Shown here: positions 46,902-56,804 of the stretch, one piece after another
Position numbering within the stretch: the first letter of the stretch is position 1
Layout: each line of letters opens with the position of its first letter
Assembly: GCA_965201045.1 (NCBI GenBank)
Contig: OZ241746.1
Span: 2,852,001-2,916,000 of the forward strand
Reading direction: 5' to 3'
DNA from: JAPORK01 sp026710285
GTDB lineage: Bacteria > Pseudomonadota > Gammaproteobacteria > Pseudomonadales > Endozoicomonadaceae
DNA length: 64,000 nucleotides
Position numbers and translations under genes: made by a program
The notes under the pieces: model-generated
The model's input: the letters and a program-made list of their open reading frames with translations, nothing else
Database searches by the model: none
Told to the model about the DNA's origin: nothing

Positions 46902-48533
46902 ATGTCTGAGGAAATTATTAAGGTTCCTGATATTGGTGGAGAAGGTAGTGTCACTGAAATATGTATTAATAAAAATGATATTGTTGCCGCTGAAGATACA
47001 CTGGTTGTACTTGAATCAGATAAGGCTTCTATGGAAGTGCCTTCGCCAAAAGCAGGAAAAGTAACGGCTATTTTGGTTAAAGAAGGGGATAACCTGAAAG
47101 AGGGTGATCAGCTGATTAAACTTGAAGTCACTGCTGCAGAGGATAAACAGGCGCAAACCTCACCATCCACTGACACCCAGGAAACCGCTATAGCTGAAAA
47201 AAAAGCAGACCCGACAGAATCGTCTGCTGCATCGGCTCCGGTTACTTCAGCGCCGGTTATTAAACAGGTTATGGTACCGGATATGGGTGCAGAAAATGTG
47301 CCTGTTGTCGAAGTCAGTGTCTCAGCAGGAGATGTAATTGAAAAAGATGCAGCGCTTGTTACGCTGGAGTCCGATAAAGCGAGTATGGAAGTACCTTCTC
47401 CTTTCGCAGGTAAAGTGACTGCAGTTAAAGTAAAGGAAGGAGATAAGCTAAGCAATGGTGATTTGATCATTGAAATGGAAGTGAAGGAAGTAGCAGAAAA
47501 AACTGCTGTTGCTCCATCATCTGCAACACTGGCACCTGAAGAATCAACTGCTGCCCCACAACAGCAAAGCGTGAGTACAGCAACGCCTGAATCAAAACCT
47601 GCTAAACAGGATGATCTGTCAATAAAAGCAGATGCTACTATACATGCGGGTCCTGCCGTTCGCAGACTGGCCCGGGAGTTTGGTGTTGATCTTGCCAAGG
47701 TTACCGGAACGGCTGCAAAAGGACGTATTGTAAAAGAAGACGTGCAGAAGTATGTTAAAGAACAATTACAGTCTCCGTCATCAGGGACAGGTGTCGCTGG
47801 TATTCCAGCCGTTCCGGCTGTTGATTTTAGTAAGTGGGGAGCCATTGAAGAAAAACCACTAACGCGTCTTAAAACGATTGCCGCACAAAATTTTCAACGC
47901 AGTTGGCTCAATGTGCCGCATGTCACGCAGTTTGATGAAGCGGATATTACCGAGCTGGAAATTTTCCGAAAATCACAAAAAGAGCAGGCTCAGGCTAAAG
48001 GCATAAAACTAACACCATTACCTTTTCTGTTAAAAGCCTGTAGCTATGCACTGGAAGAAATGCCGCAGTTTTGTGCTTCACTCAGTGCCGACGGTAAGAA
48101 ATTAATTTATAAAAAATATATCCATATTGGTGTTGCAGTGGATACACCTGAAGGTTTGCTGGTTCCTGTAGTAAAAGATGTTAATCGTAAGGGTTTATAT
48201 GAGCTAGCAGCTGAATGCATTACGCTTGCAAACAAAGCAAAAAATAAACAACTCAAACCTGATGAAATGCAGGGCGGTTGTTTTACCATTTCAAGCCTTG
48301 GTTCTATTGGAGGAACAGCGTTTACACCGATTGTTAATACCCCGGAAGTGGCTATTTTGGGTGTCTCCAGAGCGGCTCAGAAACCTTTATGGAATGGTAA
48401 AGCATTTGAACCACGTTTAATGCTCCCTTTATCACTCTCCTATGATCACCGTGCTATAAATGGCGTGGAAGCTGCTCGGTTTACTTCATTGTTGCACGAA
48501 CTATTAAGCGATATACGTCGACTGCTTCTTTAA
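46902..48533 (+). CDS. aceF: Dihydrolipoamide acetyltransferase, E2 of pyruvate dehydrogenase
   Basis: This 543-residue core subunit has two lipoyl domains with lipoyl lysines K41 and K159 (both ESDKASMEVPSP), against three in E. coli. They are joined by Ala/Pro/Ser-rich flexible linkers. A peripheral subunit-binding domain (AGPAVRRLAREFGVDL...GRIVKEDV, about 249-285) and the catalytic acyltransferase domain with H516 (SYDHRAINGVEAARF) follow. A lpd gene often follows aceF in gammaproteobacteria; here a minus-strand ankyrin gene follows, so E3 must be encoded elsewhere. Confidence 0.96.
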   Translation: MSEEIIKVPDIGGEGSVTEICINKNDIVAAEDTLVVLESDKASMEVPSPKAGKVTAILVKEGDNLKEGDQLIKLEVTAAEDKQAQTSPSTDTQETAIAEKKADPTESSAASAPVTSAPVIKQVMVPDMGAENVPVVEVSVSAGDVIEKDAALVTLESDKASMEVPSPFAGKVTAVKVKEGDKLSNGDLIIEMEVKEVAEKTAVAPSSATLAPEESTAAPQQQSVSTATPESKPAKQDDLSIKADATIHAGPAVRRLAREFGVDLAKVTGTAAKGRIVKEDVQKYVKEQLQSPSSGTGVAGIPAVPAVDFSKWGAIEEKPLTRLKTIAAQNFQRSWLNVPHVTQFDEADITELEIFRKSQKEQAQAKGIKLTPLPFLLKACSYALEEMPQFCASLSADGKKLIYKKYIHIGVAVDTPEGLLVPVVKDVNRKGLYELAAECITLANKAKNKQLKPDEMQGGCFTISSLGSIGGTAFTPIVNTPEVAILGVSRAAQKPLWNGKAFEPRLMLPLSLSYDHRAINGVEAARFTSLLHELLSDIRRLLL

Positions 48534-48556
48534 TAACCAAAACGTCCACTGTTATT

Positions 48557-48583
48557 CCCGTCCTTTCCTCCGGGTAAGACGGG
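48557..48583 (+). terminator. Hairpin downstream of aceF
   Basis: CCCGTC (48557-48562) pairs with GACGGG (48578-48583) 24 bp after the aceF stop. No strong T-run follows at once, so it could be a stabilising hairpin rather than an intrinsic terminator. Confidence 0.4.
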
Positions 48584-48690
48584 ACTCTCATCAATTTTGT
48601 GCAAGAGACTCCTTCCTTTAGAACTGTCTCTTAATCACATTTTTTAAGCTCCTATTTTTATTCACAGGTTTATTTTCTGCTGAACATACT

Positions 48691-48732
48691 AATCTTTACT
48701 GAATGCACCGTGGACTGAGCCTGTCGAAGCCC
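48691..48732. repeat. Dispersed intergenic repeat, second copy of 25077-25117
   Basis: AATCTTTACT, CACCGTGG and CTGAGCCTGTC follow in the same order and spacing as at 25077-25117, just downstream of aceF. Only half of the REP-like palindrome is present here. Confidence 0.6.
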
Positions 48733-48764
48733 GGCTGGTAGTCTCCATTTTATTGTACATGTTC

Positions 48765-50177
48765 CTATGGGAGTCCGGCAGGATTTTCCTGGTTTGACGC
48801 AGAACAGTTCACTGCTTTTGACTCTAAAAGCTCCATATAAAGGCGCAATTTTAATGGTAAAGAGCGTCCATATTTAATACTGTTAATCTGAAAGTTTGGT
48901 AGCGGTAAACTGTCAATTTCATCAAATTTGACCTTTCGTCGTATTATACATTTTACAGCATCCTGAAGGGGAGGAGCTGATATTTTTAATGCTTTCAGCG
49001 CAGGCAGCTTCATTAGAATATATTTATGTGCTTCATGTTCTTCTTTTTGTTCAAACACAAGGCTTTTTTCTCCTGAAGAAGATGTCTCTACAGACCAGGT
49101 ATTATTTACATCGTCTGATTTTAAAAACTCCAATAACATTAAAAAAATATTAAATCTATACCAGTCTGAACGAAAGGTCCTGGATTCAGTATTGCAAAAA
49201 GCTTTATTTCCACTACTTGTAAAAGAGGGAGTCCCGTTATTCTGAAGTGTTGTGGATGTGTTTGATGTCAGAGGTTCCAGGCTGAATTTTTTAAATGCCT
49301 GTTGTAAAGCTGACATATGAACCGGATTGCTGTTGTTAAAATAAGTACCTCTCTTCAGCAATAGCTCGACAATATCAATAAAATTTTTTTCCCCATACCT
49401 CATATAATAAGTTAAAGCGATCTCATCATCTGAATCTTTTATGGTTACATCCGCAGCTGCTTCTTCAATCAGATAGATTATAGTTTCTGTCTCATCATGT
49501 ATTGCCGCCATCATTAAAGCTGTACTACCACAATAATTACATCTGTTTACGTCAAACCCTTTACCGATCAGATATTTTATCATTTCTGTTTTTCCTTCCG
49601 TTGCTGCATGTATTAGAGCTGTATTACCATTTTTATCACATACATTTAAATTAGCTCCCTTGTTAATCAGGGACGTTACCGTTTTGACAGAACCGGCGGA
49701 GACTGCATGTATCAGAGGTGTATCACCGTAGCAATCTTGCATATACAGATCAGCTCCATAATGGATAAGGAGATCTGCAGTTTCTGTATGTCCTTTTCCT
49801 GCTGCATACATTAAGGCTGAATATTGTCTTTCATTCTGTGCATTTATATTAGCTCCTCTTTTGATTAGCTCTTCCGCAAGGCGGGTATGACCATACTTTG
49901 CAACAATCATAAGAGGCGTACAATGGTTTTGAAAATGATTACTTTCGTCAGATAATTTTATGTTAATATCAATATTTTCATCCTGCATTAATTGTTCAAT
50001 AATCTTTTTATTTCCTATTCTTAAAGCGTTGTATAAGTTGTCAGAATAAACTGCAAAAGCATTTGAGCAAAAAAATAGTAATAAAAGATAAAAGGCACAG
50101 AATAAATTTTTTGTTGTTTTTCCGGATCTGAATAAAGAATCAGAAACGTTTAAATGATACGGCATAAAATTTTTCAT
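48765..50177 (-). CDS. Secreted ankyrin-repeat protein with C-terminal SOCS-box-like motif
   Basis: This 470-residue protein starts with a signal peptide (hydrophobic core about 25-40, cleavage near AFA). Six ankyrin repeats follow at about 85-283 (TPLMIVAKYGHTRLAEELIKRGANIN, GNTALIHAATEGKTEMIKYLIGKG and similar). After a Ser/Thr-rich linker, a folded C-terminal region contains, at 401-437, APPLQDAVKCIIRRKV...IDSLPLP...IKY. This aligns with the SOCS box of animal ASB proteins (SLQ-LCR-AIRR-L...I-LPLP-L--YL), including IRR and the LPLP of the Cullin-5 box; the BC-box Cys is replaced. ASB proteins have this same order, ankyrins then SOCS box, and recruit Elongin B/C-Cullin 5. The mimicry is inferred from motif alignment. 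The signal peptide implies export through Sec first. It is convergent with aceF. Confidence 0.85.
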   Translation of the reverse strand: MKNFMPYHLNVSDSLFRSGKTTKNLFCAFYLLLLFFCSNAFAVYSDNLYNALRIGNKKIIEQLMQDENIDINIKLSDESNHFQNHCTPLMIVAKYGHTRLAEELIKRGANINAQNERQYSALMYAAGKGHTETADLLIHYGADLYMQDCYGDTPLIHAVSAGSVKTVTSLINKGANLNVCDKNGNTALIHAATEGKTEMIKYLIGKGFDVNRCNYCGSTALMMAAIHDETETIIYLIEEAAADVTIKDSDDEIALTYYMRYGEKNFIDIVELLLKRGTYFNNSNPVHMSALQQAFKKFSLEPLTSNTSTTLQNNGTPSFTSSGNKAFCNTESRTFRSDWYRFNIFLMLLEFLKSDDVNNTWSVETSSSGEKSLVFEQKEEHEAHKYILMKLPALKALKISAPPLQDAVKCIIRRKVKFDEIDSLPLPNFQINSIKYGRSLPLKLRLYMELLESKAVNCSASNQENPAGLP

Positions 50178-50529
50178 ATAAAACAGATAACGGCTATTAA
50201 GGACAAACGAGAATTTTCAAATTATTTTAATAAATTAATCCAAATGTTTATAATTTAACTTTTTTAAAATATTGTAATAAAGTATTATTTATTCTATAGC
50301 TCAGCAGAATAGTTACAATTATCTGGTGTGTAAAGACACTACATAAAATATTTGTAACTATTCAGCCATAAATAATATCACCATCACCTGAACGCAATAA
50401 AAAAATATAAATTTCTTGATAAATACCTTTTATATACAATTGGATAGAAGTTCTTAAACAAGAATAATTTTTTAATTTTGAATATCAATGGTATAGATAT
50501 TCAACACACTATCACTGATCTAAAGGAAC
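50178..50529. other. Intergenic region with flanking direct repeat
   Basis: Positions 50354-50468, starting GTAACTATTCAGCCATA, recur almost unchanged at 60556-60668 on the other side of the three-gene array. An inverted partial copy (GAATAGTTAC) lies at about 50308. There is no gene. Confidence 0.65.
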
Positions 50530-50842
50530 AGCTTGACAGATTGTGGGTGCGGCTTCATAAAGTCTGTGCATTTTATTAAACCAAATTTTGCTTTGAAACA
50601 GATAAATATGGCTAATATATCTGGTATTCTTCATACCGGATTAATCAGTCTCTGTTAAAACAGCCATTAACATAAATCAGCTATCACAACCCATGCAGAT
50701 TTTAGCAAGGCACAATTATCTGAATGATGAATACTCCATACCGGATTAGACATTGCTGCATGAAAATAAGGCAGCAGATATTGCTGAAAATCAGTTTCGT
50801 TTACCATACAGCTTTACATGGAAGGAAAGAGACTATTTATTG

Positions 50843-51047
50843 CAGGGCTTACGCACCAAGAGAATCATTCTCATTTGGAGCTTCATATAACACTTTTTTG
50901 AGACTCAATCTGTGCATTTTAACTTCTAACTGACAGTTGATCAGTCTTTGATAAGGTATAAAACTATGAATATCTGTACATTTTTTTCTTAAAAAGTAAT
51001 TGTTTTATTTGGTTATTAAGAATCATTCTTTTGGTGCGTAAGCCCTG
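50843..51047. mobile_element. 205-bp MITE with 29-bp terminal inverted repeats
   Basis: Ends begin CAGGGCTTACGCACCAA and match as inverted repeats at 27 of 29 positions. The element is flanked by a 10-bp direct duplication CTATTTATTG (50833-50842 and 51048-51057). The homologous sites in the other two units (54192-54201 and 57327-57336) have one copy of the 10-mer and no element. This proves insertion after, or independently of, the duplication. It codes for nothing and would need a transposase in trans. Confidence 0.93.
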
Positions 51048-51426
51048 CTATTTATTGTAAGGCAGCAGGTAGTGGATAAAATATGTGTTTATATACAGAT
51101 GTCCACTCCAAATGCTGTCTTTTTGATTAACAGATCAGTCACGATATCCTACACCCTTTCAGACTTTGAAAAATATGTTGTTTTTTGGATCGGGTGTTTA
51201 ATCTAGGTCCGAAAATTAAGATTTCTGACTCTTCTTTGCTGCATAAAGAATAACGATCCGGTGATCAGCACAAAATTAGTTTATCCGGCTGAATAAAATA
51301 AAAAGTACATAATTTAAAAACCATTGAATATGATGATAATTAAACTTTTTCAGTGTCTGAAAATATTCAGTTCTTCTGCATAAATTGCTAAGCCTGAATA
51401 ATATATTTTAATTCCATACTTATTCA

Positions 51427-51435
51427 TGATACAAT
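51427..51435 (+). promoter_or_regulatory. Possible extended -10 element of the array genes
   Basis: TGATACAAT is conserved in all three spacers (also 54571-54579 and 57706-57714), about 240 bp before the preferred start codons. No strong -35 is visible, and conservation here may simply reflect recent duplication. Confidence 0.3.
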
Positions 51436-51674
51436 GGGTGCGCTTGTCTTTTTTGTGAAGCAGGTGTAAATCAAAATCTGGAAATTCGAATGACAAAGTC
51501 CGTATAGTTGCTCAGCTTAACGAGACCAGACTTTATTTTCTTTCAACATTCTAGATCTTAGCAAAAGATAAATCCAATTATTTTATATTTATCAGGTATA
51601 CAATGTTTTTATTCTCGTATTTTGATTGTGAGCGTAAAAATAATTTATATATTTATGTATTGACGAGGTTTTAT

Positions 51675-53669
51675 ATGAATTCAAGTTCAAATGTAAGAAT
51701 TCTTGGTGTTGCATCAACATCAACATCAACATCAGCTGTAGATTTCACTGACAATAAATCAAATGCTTTTTTAAAGCATGCAGGTAGAATAACAGACATA
51801 TATTCTAATAATCTCATGCCAAAAGAATTTTCTCAGATTTTAGACAATGCTATGTCTACTGTTTCACAAGAAACTGAAGTGCGATCTCGTGACGGACAAA
51901 CAAGTACAACTCTTATAAATCAAAAAAATAAAGATGCTTATTCAGACCAAAAGCCGAGTCGGAAGCTAACTCTTGAAGAGAATAAAAAATTGCTTACTTA
52001 TTTGATGGGTAGTTGTTCAAAAACTAAGGTTGCAGGCAGACTATGTGTACAAAGAGGTACACTTGATAACGGACTCTGTGAAATTGCAAAAAAACTCCCG
52101 CGGTTTAAAGAGTTATTCAAAGAGCTAATTAGCAATAACTCTCTTTGTAGTTTTTTTAGAAATGATGTAAGAAAAGGATGTGATAGGATAGTAACAGAGT
52201 GGTGGAACAGTAATGAACCTGAAGATACAAGCCGGAAGCAAGATCAGGATGATAAAAACACAGACAACCCCAAAACTATTAAAAAAAAAATACTAGAAAT
52301 GTTTGAACAGGAGCTTGTTGCAAAAAGAGTTTCCGGCAACCATAAGAGGAAACAGATGAAGGAAAACATGAGTTATAAACAGGAAATACGACCCATAGTC
52401 CAAAATAAAAATATGACTGACATAGAAAAAGCAGCTGAATTATACAAACGGGGAGTAACACATTATTGGATTTCCGTAATACTAAATTGCGATAGCAGAT
52501 CTGTTAACACAAAATTAAACAATTATATTAAAGAACATCCTGATGACACATGGCTTGGTGAAATGAGTCTCTATCTTCGTCAGATTATACAAAGATATAG
52601 TGAGAAAGGGCATTCTCTCAATGAGATTGCCAATATATATCAGATCCCTGTTGATTATGTGGAGAAAAGTCTTCAGTATCGAATATGGAATTTAAAAAAA
52701 CTTATAAGAGTAAATCTTCCTTTAAAAACGATGGAAGGCATGTGTGAGGATTTTTTTATAAGATGTGAAAGAATTGGCAGGGTCCTTGGAAATGCAGGAA
52801 TACAATCTAATGCGTTTGGCAATGTCATTGATACACTTGCACTAAACTCCAAACTATTAGCTCCGTTAACTGAGAAAATAAGGCAGCTTCACAGGATTAA
52901 AGCTCCTATAATAGAAATTGAATCTGTTAAACGAAAATGGTACACCTCTTATTTTTCTAAAGATAAACCGATTACCACTGACATACCCATGGATACTATA
53001 GATGAAAAAATAAAAGAGCTTATACCGATTGCTTGTAATAAGATATACCAAACAGAAAAAGAACATGATGTTAAATCTTCCGGAAGCAACCCACGGAAAA
53101 GATTGTCTGATTTAAGTATGAGTAATCGTGATGATTCAGGATCACCAAAGAAAAGTAGAGTTATTGATGACGCAGAAGGTGCACCTACTCTTTTTGATCA
53201 GAGCAAACCAATACAAATAGAGTATGCTTATGGGGTTGTTGCAGAGAGTTCTCTGGAAAAATATGTTGGTTTGGGTATGAGTGATCGTGATGATTCAACA
53301 CCACAAAACAGAAGCGTTATTAATTATGCAAAAAGTGCAAGTACTCTTTTAAATCAGGGAAATCTAATACAAGCAGGATATGTTTATGGGGTTGTTGCAG
53401 AGAGTTCTCTGGAAAAACATCTTGGTTTGGGTATGAGTGATCGTGATGATTCAATACCACAAAACAGAACAGGTACTGATCGTTCTGAAAAAAATAAGCA
53501 GATAAGCGCTGAAGATGCAGAAATAGAGAAAATGATTTGCTTACGCAAAAAATTTAAATTTTCAATCGAGTATATTGCTAACAGACCTAAAATACCTAAA
53601 TCGAAGGGTCAGGGTGTATTGGATGCAAAAACAAGATATGATGTTAATAGCACCGATCATACAGCATAA
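51675..53669 (+). CDS. Multi-HTH repeat protein, array copy 1
   Basis: I prefer the ATG at 51675 (MNSSSNVRIL), which has GAGG eight bases upstream, over the in-frame ATG at 51603; this gives 664 residues. No known family is recognised. Several segments read as helix-turn-helix units: about 105-135 (SKTKVAGRLCVQRGTLDNGL), 255-283 (LYKRGVTHYWISVILNCDSRSV), 303-335 (YSEKGHSLNEIANIYQIPVDYV) and 620-650. Near 470-495, PRKRLSD and SPKKSRV form NLS-like basic clusters. Residues about 482-600 contain ~52-residue repeats (SDRDDS...GVVAESSLEK). The last HTH has helix-breaking changes (RPKIPKSKGQG) against copies 2 and 3, so it may be degenerate. A DNA-binding, possibly host-nuclear role is inference. 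Confidence 0.75.
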   Translation: MNSSSNVRILGVASTSTSTSAVDFTDNKSNAFLKHAGRITDIYSNNLMPKEFSQILDNAMSTVSQETEVRSRDGQTSTTLINQKNKDAYSDQKPSRKLTLEENKKLLTYLMGSCSKTKVAGRLCVQRGTLDNGLCEIAKKLPRFKELFKELISNNSLCSFFRNDVRKGCDRIVTEWWNSNEPEDTSRKQDQDDKNTDNPKTIKKKILEMFEQELVAKRVSGNHKRKQMKENMSYKQEIRPIVQNKNMTDIEKAAELYKRGVTHYWISVILNCDSRSVNTKLNNYIKEHPDDTWLGEMSLYLRQIIQRYSEKGHSLNEIANIYQIPVDYVEKSLQYRIWNLKKLIRVNLPLKTMEGMCEDFFIRCERIGRVLGNAGIQSNAFGNVIDTLALNSKLLAPLTEKIRQLHRIKAPIIEIESVKRKWYTSYFSKDKPITTDIPMDTIDEKIKELIPIACNKIYQTEKEHDVKSSGSNPRKRLSDLSMSNRDDSGSPKKSRVIDDAEGAPTLFDQSKPIQIEYAYGVVAESSLEKYVGLGMSDRDDSTPQNRSVINYAKSASTLLNQGNLIQAGYVYGVVAESSLEKHLGLGMSDRDDSIPQNRTGTDRSEKNKQISAEDAEIEKMICLRKKFKFSIEYIANRPKIPKSKGQGVLDAKTRYDVNSTDHTA

Positions 53670-54818
53670 AAGTTAATCGTTGTATAAAGCGGAATCATAA
53701 AAGATTCTGAACATTTTCGAAGGAAAGAAATAACAGCTATTTAAATCTGTAAATACATCGGTGTAACTGTAATCAATCCCGTCAGATCTGACAGCCTGCT
53801 ACTTTTTTCAGTCAGTAGCTTGTTGGTCAGATCAGGCTCGATTCATTGCCGATAATGAATATCGTCAGTAACACTTAACAGATTCGGTACAATTTGACAG
53901 ATTGGGTACGGCTTCATAAAGTCTGTGCATTTTATTAAATCAAATTTTACTTTGAAATAGATAAATATGGCTAATATATCTGGTATTCTTCATACCGGAT
54001 TAATCAGTCTCTGTTAAAACAGCCATTAACATAAATCAGCTATCACAACCCATGCAGATTTTAGCAAGGCACAATTATCTGAATGATGAATACTCCATAC
54101 CGGATTAGACATTGCTGCATGAAAATAAGGCAGCAGATATTGCTGAAAATCAGTTTCGTTTACCATACAGCTTTACATGGAAGGAAAGAGACTATTTATT
54201 GTAAGGCAGCAGGTAGTGGATAAAATATGTGTTTATATACAGATGTCCACTCCAAATGCTGTCTTTTTGATTAACAGATCAGTCACGATATCCTACACCC
54301 TTTCAGACTTTGAAAAATATGTTGTTTTTTGGATCGGGTGTTTAATCTAGGTCCGAAAATTAAGATTTCTGACTCTTCTTTGCTGCATAAAGAATAACGA
54401 TCCGATGATCAGCACAAAATTAGTTTATCCGGCTGAATAAAATAAAAAGTACATAATTTAAAAACCATTGAATATGATGATAATTAAACTTTTTCAGTGT
54501 CTGAAAATATTCAGTTCTTCTGCATAAATTGCTAAGCCTGAATAATATATTTTAATCCCATACTTATTCATGATACAATGGGTGCGCTTGTCTTTTTTGT
54601 GAAGCAGGTGTAAATCAAAATCTGGAAATTCGAATGACAAAGTCCGTATAGTTGCTCAGCTTAACGAGACCAGACTTTATTTTCTTTCAACATTCTAGAT
54701 CTTAGCAAAAGATAAATCCAATTATTTTATATTTATCAGGTATACAATGTTTTTATTCTCGTATTTTGATTGTGAGCGTAAAAATAATTTATATATTTAT
54801 GTATTGACGAGGTTTTAT
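53670..54818. repeat. Array spacer between copies 1 and 2
   Basis: This ~1.1-kb non-coding spacer is nearly identical to 56805-57953 and, apart from the MITE, to 50530-51674. Near the preceding gene it contains a perfect palindrome GTCAGATCTGAC (53781-53792) and a hairpin GCTAC/GTAGC (53798-53819), possibly the end of the upstream transcript. Such strong conservation of a non-coding kilobase fits recent duplication. Confidence 0.7.
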
Positions 54819-56804
54819 ATGAATTCAAGTTCAAATGTAAGAATTCTTGGTGTTGCATCAACATCAACATCAGCTGTAGATTTCCCTGACAATAAATCAA
54901 ATGCTTTTTTAAAGCATGCAGGTAGAATAACAGACATATATTCTAATAATCTCATGCAAAAAGAATTTTCTCAGATTTTAAAAAATGCTATGTCTACTGT
55001 TTCACAAGAAACTGAAGTGCGATCTCGTGACGGACAAACAAGTACAACTCTTATAAATCAAAAAAATAAAGATGCTTATTCAGACCAAAAGCCGAGTCGG
55101 AAGCTAACTCTTGAAGAGAATAAAAAATTGCTTACTTATTTGATGGGTAGTTGTTCAAAAACTAAGGTTGCAGGCAGACTATGTGTACAAAGAGGTACAC
55201 TTGATAACGGACTCTGTGAAATTGAAGAAAAACTCCCGCGGTTTAAAGAGTTATTCAAAAAGCTAATTAGCAATAACTCTCTTGGTGGTTTTAGATTTAG
55301 AAATGATGTAAGAAAAGGATGTGATAGGATAGTAACAGAGTGGTGGAACAGTAATAAACCTGAAGATACAAGCCGAAAGCAAGATCAGGATGATAAAAAC
55401 ACAGACAACCCCGAAACTATTAAAAAAAAAATACTAGAAATGTTTGAACAGGAGCTTGTTGCAAAAAGAGTTTCCGGCAACCATAAGAGGAAACAGATGA
55501 ATGAAAACATGAGTTATAAACAGGAAATACGACCCATAGTCCAAAATAAAAATATGACTGACATAGAAAAAGCAGCTGAATTATACAAACGGGGAGTAAC
55601 ACATTATTGGATTTCCGTAATACTAAATTGCGATAACAAATCTGTTAACACAAAATTAAACAATTATATTAAAGAACATCCTGATGACACATGGCTTGGT
55701 GAAATGAGTCTCTATCTTCGTCAGATTATACAAAGATATAGTGAGAAAGGGCATTCTCTCAATAAGATTGCCAATATATATCAGATCCCTGTTGATTATG
55801 TGGAGAAAAGTCTTCAGTATCGAATATGGAATTTAAAAAAACTTATAAGAGTAAATCTTCCTTTAAAAACGATGGAAGGCATGTGTGAGGATTTTTTTAT
55901 AAGATGTGAAAGAATTGGCAGGGTCCGTGGAAATGCAGGAATACAATCTAATGCGTTTGGCAATGTCATTGATACACTTGCACTAAACTCCAAACTATTA
56001 GCTCCGTTAACTGAGAAAATAAGGCAGCTTCACAGGATTAAAGCTCCTATAATAGTAATTAAATCTGTTAAACGAAAATGGTACACCTCTTATTTTTCTA
56101 AAGATAAACCGATTACCACTGACATACCCATGGATACTATAGATGAAAAAATAAAAGAGCTTATACCGATTGCTTGTAATAAGATATACCAAACAGAAAA
56201 AGAACATGATGTTAAATCTTCCGGAAGCAACCCACGGAAAAGATTGTCTGATTTAAGTATGAGTAATCGTGATGATTCAGGATCACCAAAGAAAAGTAGA
56301 GTTATTGATGACGCAGAAGGTGCACCTACTCTTTTTGATCAGAGCAAACCAATACAAATAGAGTATGCTTCTGGGGTTGTTGCAGAGAGTTCTCTGGAAA
56401 AATATGTTGGTTTGGGTATGAGTGATCGTGATGATTCAACACCACAAAACAGAAGCGTTATTAATTATGCAAAAAGTGCAAGTACTCTTTTAAGTCAGGG
56501 AAATCTAATACAAGCAGGATATGCTTATGGGGTTGTTGCAGAGAGTTCTCTGGAAAAATATGTTGATTTGGGTATGAGTAATCGTGATGATTCAACACCA
56601 CAAAACAGAACAGGTACTGATCGTTCTGAAAAAAATGACCAGATAAGCTATGAAAAAGCAGAGGAAATAATTTGCTTACACAAAAAATTTAAATTTTCAG
56701 CCGAATATATTGCTAACAGGTTTAAAATATCTAAATCGGAGGTTCAGGGTATATTGGATGCAAAAACAAGATATGATGTTAATAGCACTGATCATACAGC
56801 ATAA
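54819..56804 (+). CDS. Multi-HTH repeat protein, array copy 2
   Basis: This protein has 661 residues from the ATG at 54819 (same ribosome binding site as copy 1; longer frame from 54747). It is near-identical to copy 1, with changes clustered in the N-terminal third and the extreme C-terminus. The C-terminal HTH-like segment is well formed here (KKFKFSAEYIANRFKISKSEVQGIL). The HTH segments, PRKRLSD/SPKKSRV basic clusters and ~52-residue repeats are all kept. The N-terminal (ACA TCA)n Thr/Ser run is one unit shorter than in copies 1 and 3, showing repeat-length drift. Confidence 0.75.
   Translation: MNSSSNVRILGVASTSTSAVDFPDNKSNAFLKHAGRITDIYSNNLMQKEFSQILKNAMSTVSQETEVRSRDGQTSTTLINQKNKDAYSDQKPSRKLTLEENKKLLTYLMGSCSKTKVAGRLCVQRGTLDNGLCEIEEKLPRFKELFKKLISNNSLGGFRFRNDVRKGCDRIVTEWWNSNKPEDTSRKQDQDDKNTDNPETIKKKILEMFEQELVAKRVSGNHKRKQMNENMSYKQEIRPIVQNKNMTDIEKAAELYKRGVTHYWISVILNCDNKSVNTKLNNYIKEHPDDTWLGEMSLYLRQIIQRYSEKGHSLNKIANIYQIPVDYVEKSLQYRIWNLKKLIRVNLPLKTMEGMCEDFFIRCERIGRVRGNAGIQSNAFGNVIDTLALNSKLLAPLTEKIRQLHRIKAPIIVIKSVKRKWYTSYFSKDKPITTDIPMDTIDEKIKELIPIACNKIYQTEKEHDVKSSGSNPRKRLSDLSMSNRDDSGSPKKSRVIDDAEGAPTLFDQSKPIQIEYASGVVAESSLEKYVGLGMSDRDDSTPQNRSVINYAKSASTLLSQGNLIQAGYAYGVVAESSLEKYVDLGMSNRDDSTPQNRTGTDRSEKNDQISYEKAEEIICLHKKFKFSAEYIANRFKISKSEVQGILDAKTRYDVNSTDHTA

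Noticed and set aside
47108..47845. Minus-strand frame of 245 codons, Ser/Thr/Ala-rich
   Set aside because: It is antisense to the lipoyl domains and Ala/Pro linkers of aceF, whose repetitive codons keep the opposite frame open.
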